Shown piece after piece: positions 49,448 to 50,719 of a stretch of 50,719 nucleotides of DNA. The translations under genes were made by a program, and so were the position numbers. The DNA is taken from assembly GCA_023249675.1 (NCBI GenBank), contig JAHFCE010000023.1, forward strand, positions 1 to 50,719, written 5' to 3'. Origin of the DNA: Elusimicrobiota bacterium (GTDB lineage: Bacteria; Elusimicrobiota; Elusimicrobia; UBA1565; UBA9628). The notes under the pieces were generated by a model. That model had not been told where the DNA came from. It did no database searches and saw only the letters and a list, made by a program, of their open reading frames with translations. Within the stretch, counting starts at the first letter, position 1, and each line of letters starts with the position of its first letter.

Positions 49448-50719
49448 ATGAACTGGTCTTTGATTGCTGCCTTCAGTCTCTTCTTTTTCATTGTGGGGTG
49501 CGCTCCCACGCGGCATGATCCCTTCGCGAATCTTGGCGACGCCAAGCCCAGAGTCCTTGGACCGCTGAGAGCCCTCACTGTGGCTAAGGTCTACTCGGAG
49601 AACACGAAGACTGTCCCGCTCTATACCTCGGCAGCCAAGGTGATGACGTTCGGAACCGTCAATACCACGTTGATCCCGGGAATCGAGCGCTTTCTCGCAG
49701 AGAATTTTAAATCCGTGATAAAAGCGGAGAAACTTGAGCAGGCCGAGGCGAGCGGCGCGGATGTGATCGTCGTGATCGATGTCTACGGCGCGGCGAAAAG
49801 ATACGGTTATGGCATCCCGGACGTCCACTGGGACGCCAAGGTCATCTTCATGAAGCCGGACCGGGAGGAGATCGCGACCGTGCACGGCGAATCCCACAAG
49901 CGATCGGTGGTGGGAGGGATTATTGGGATGGGGGGCCTGCTGCCGACCCAGATGGCATCGGCAGCCGTAGTCAACCATGCTGCGGAGAAGGAGACCCTGG
50001 ATCACCTGCTGGCGGAATTCGAAGCGACAGCGAGGGGGAAGTTAGCTCGGTTCGCGGAGGCGCGCTCCGTTCAGGGCGTCCCGGCGCCGGCGCTCGCCAA
50101 GATCATCGTGTCCGACGTGGACAAACCGAACTATACGATTGAGCCAGATCCGCGGAAATTTGCCCTTGTGATGGGTGTGGAGAAGTACAAGAGCCTGCCC
50201 CAGGCCCAATACGCGGAGCGCGATGCGGCCGCGGTATACGCCCATTTGATGGCGTTAGGTTACCCGGAGAAAAACATCAAATACCTCGCGGCGCTCGACG
50301 CGACGAGATCCGGGCTGCAGAAGAATCTCGAGACCTGGCTTGTCCGAGTCGTCAAGGCGGACAGCGAGGTCTTTTTCTATTTCTCTGGACATGGCGCACC
50401 CGATCCGGAAACGGGCAAGGCTTATCTGGTCCCGTGGGACGGCGACCCCCAATATCTCAATGAGACGGCCTACCCCGTGCAGAAGCTCTACGAATCGCTC
50501 GCGGGCTTGAAAGCTCAGAATGTCATCGTGGCGTTGGATTCCTGCTTTTCAGGCGCCGGAGGACGTTCCGTCCTGCCCAAAGGCGTCCGGCCGTTGGTAA
50601 ATAAGGTGGATATCGGCGCACCCCTTGGCGAGGGTTCCCACGCCATGGTCGCGCTGACCGCCTCCGGAGGCAATCAGATCTCGGGTACGCTTGACGAGCA
50701 AGGTCATGGTGCGTTCACA
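49448..50719 (+). CDS. Lipoprotein with caspase-like domain (runs off the window)
   Basis: The frame is open from ATG 49448 to the last base (424 residues seen). It has a lipoprotein signal (FFFIVGC, Cys18), an N-terminal domain of about 200 residues ending in a glycine-rich hydrophobic stretch (VVGGIIGMGGLLP), and a caspase-like domain from about residue 240: FALVMGVEKYKSLPQAQYAE, FYFSGHGAPDPETG with His315 and ALDSCFSGAGGRSVLPKG with Cys366. The caspase half is very similar to that of the lipoprotein at 44882, including GAP(D/N)PETG(K/D)AYLVP, but the N-terminal domains differ. Catalytic residues are intact; the end lies outside the window. Confidence 0.85.
   Translation, partial: MNWSLIAAFSLFFFIVGCAPTRHDPFANLGDAKPRVLGPLRALTVAKVYSENTKTVPLYTSAAKVMTFGTVNTTLIPGIERFLAENFKSVIKAEKLEQAEASGADVIVVIDVYGAAKRYGYGIPDVHWDAKVIFMKPDREEIATVHGESHKRSVVGGIIGMGGLLPTQMASAAVVNHAAEKETLDHLLAEFEATARGKLARFAEARSVQGVPAPALAKIIVSDVDKPNYTIEPDPRKFALVMGVEKYKSLPQAQYAERDAAAVYAHLMALGYPEKNIKYLAALDATRSGLQKNLETWLVRVVKADSEVFFYFSGHGAPDPETGKAYLVPWDGDPQYLNETAYPVQKLYESLAGLKAQNVIVALDSCFSGAGGRSVLPKGVRPLVNKVDIGAPLGEGSHAMVALTASGGNQISGTLDEQGHGAFT

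Noticed and set aside
1-50719. CRISPR arrays, insertion sequences, prophage genes, integrases, rRNA and tRNA genes
   Set aside because: No regularly spaced direct repeats, transposase or integrase motifs, or RNA gene signatures were found on either strand by reading.

Overview
The window is a gene-dense, GC-rich piece of a bacterial chromosome from a diderm (Gram-negative type) organism. It encodes a TolC/CusB/CusA efflux system, several lipoproteins, a Rieske/cytochrome b complex with c-type cytochromes, and many Sec signal peptides. The mix of radical SAM enzymes, TPR and LRR proteins, caspase-like lipoproteins and long alanine-rich exported enzymes reminds me of Elusimicrobiota, but that is a guess from memory and nothing here proves a phylum. 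I see no tRNA, rRNA, CRISPR array or insertion sequence. No stretch longer than about 170 bases is without a gene; the one between 21287 and 21478 holds only a gene fragment and two inverted repeats.

Region 1 (2-12417, + strand) is one tightly coupled operon of ten genes that continues upstream of the window. Every gene overlaps the next by 1 to 14 bases. It encodes, in order, an unknown C-terminus, a TPR protein, a radical SAM enzyme, a radical-SAM-like protein that has lost the cluster-binding cysteines, a HemN-like radical SAM enzyme, an exported LRR-TPR protein, a small membrane protein, an HTTM-family membrane protein, a second TPR protein paralogous to the first, and a TMTC-like membrane glycosyltransferase with C-terminal TPRs. 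A second unit (12461-15482) starts from its own promoter with a second HemN-like enzyme, a cysteine-rich secreted protein and a QueC-like ATP pyrophosphatase. The substrate of this assembly is unknown; it looks like a maturation or surface-modification pathway.

Region 2 (15479-23453, - strand) is a nearly complete type II fatty-acid or polyketide synthase operon: enoyl reductase, FabH, FabG, FabZ-like dehydratase, FabF, a protein with an apparent acyl carrier domain, a PlsC acyltransferase fused to a phosphopantetheinyl transferase, and FabD. Between fabH and fabG lie a truncated SRPBCC-like ORF, a 14-bp inverted repeat and a 21-bp perfect palindrome containing two consensus DnaA boxes.

Region 3 (23538-30604, + strand) is a heavy-metal (Cu/Ag type) efflux operon: a small Cys-rich exported protein, an outer membrane channel, a CusB-like fusion protein, the CusA-like RND pump, an exported Cys-containing protein and a DUF2231 membrane protein.

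Region 4 contains an exported glutamate-synthase-like flavoprotein (- strand, to 32962) and a divergent exported HAD-family protein (33129-35699).

Region 5 (35723-44868, + strand) covers heme and respiration: CcsA/HemX-like protein, a short glutamyl-tRNA reductase, an exported CbiX-like protein, then Rieske protein, b6-type cytochrome b, a pentaheme cytochrome c and a monoheme cytochrome c. An MGDG/MurG-type glycosyltransferase, a Bcp peroxiredoxin and an 8Fe ferredoxin follow.

Region 6 (44882-50719, + strand) has two caspase-like lipoproteins flanking a 923-residue exported protein that appears to combine a macro domain, a 2-oxoglutarate/Fe(II) oxygenase-like fold and a transglutaminase-like Cys-His-Asp domain. 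The last lipoprotein runs off the window. Several transcription units have a -10 element only 6-10 bases before the start codon, which suggests leaderless mRNAs.
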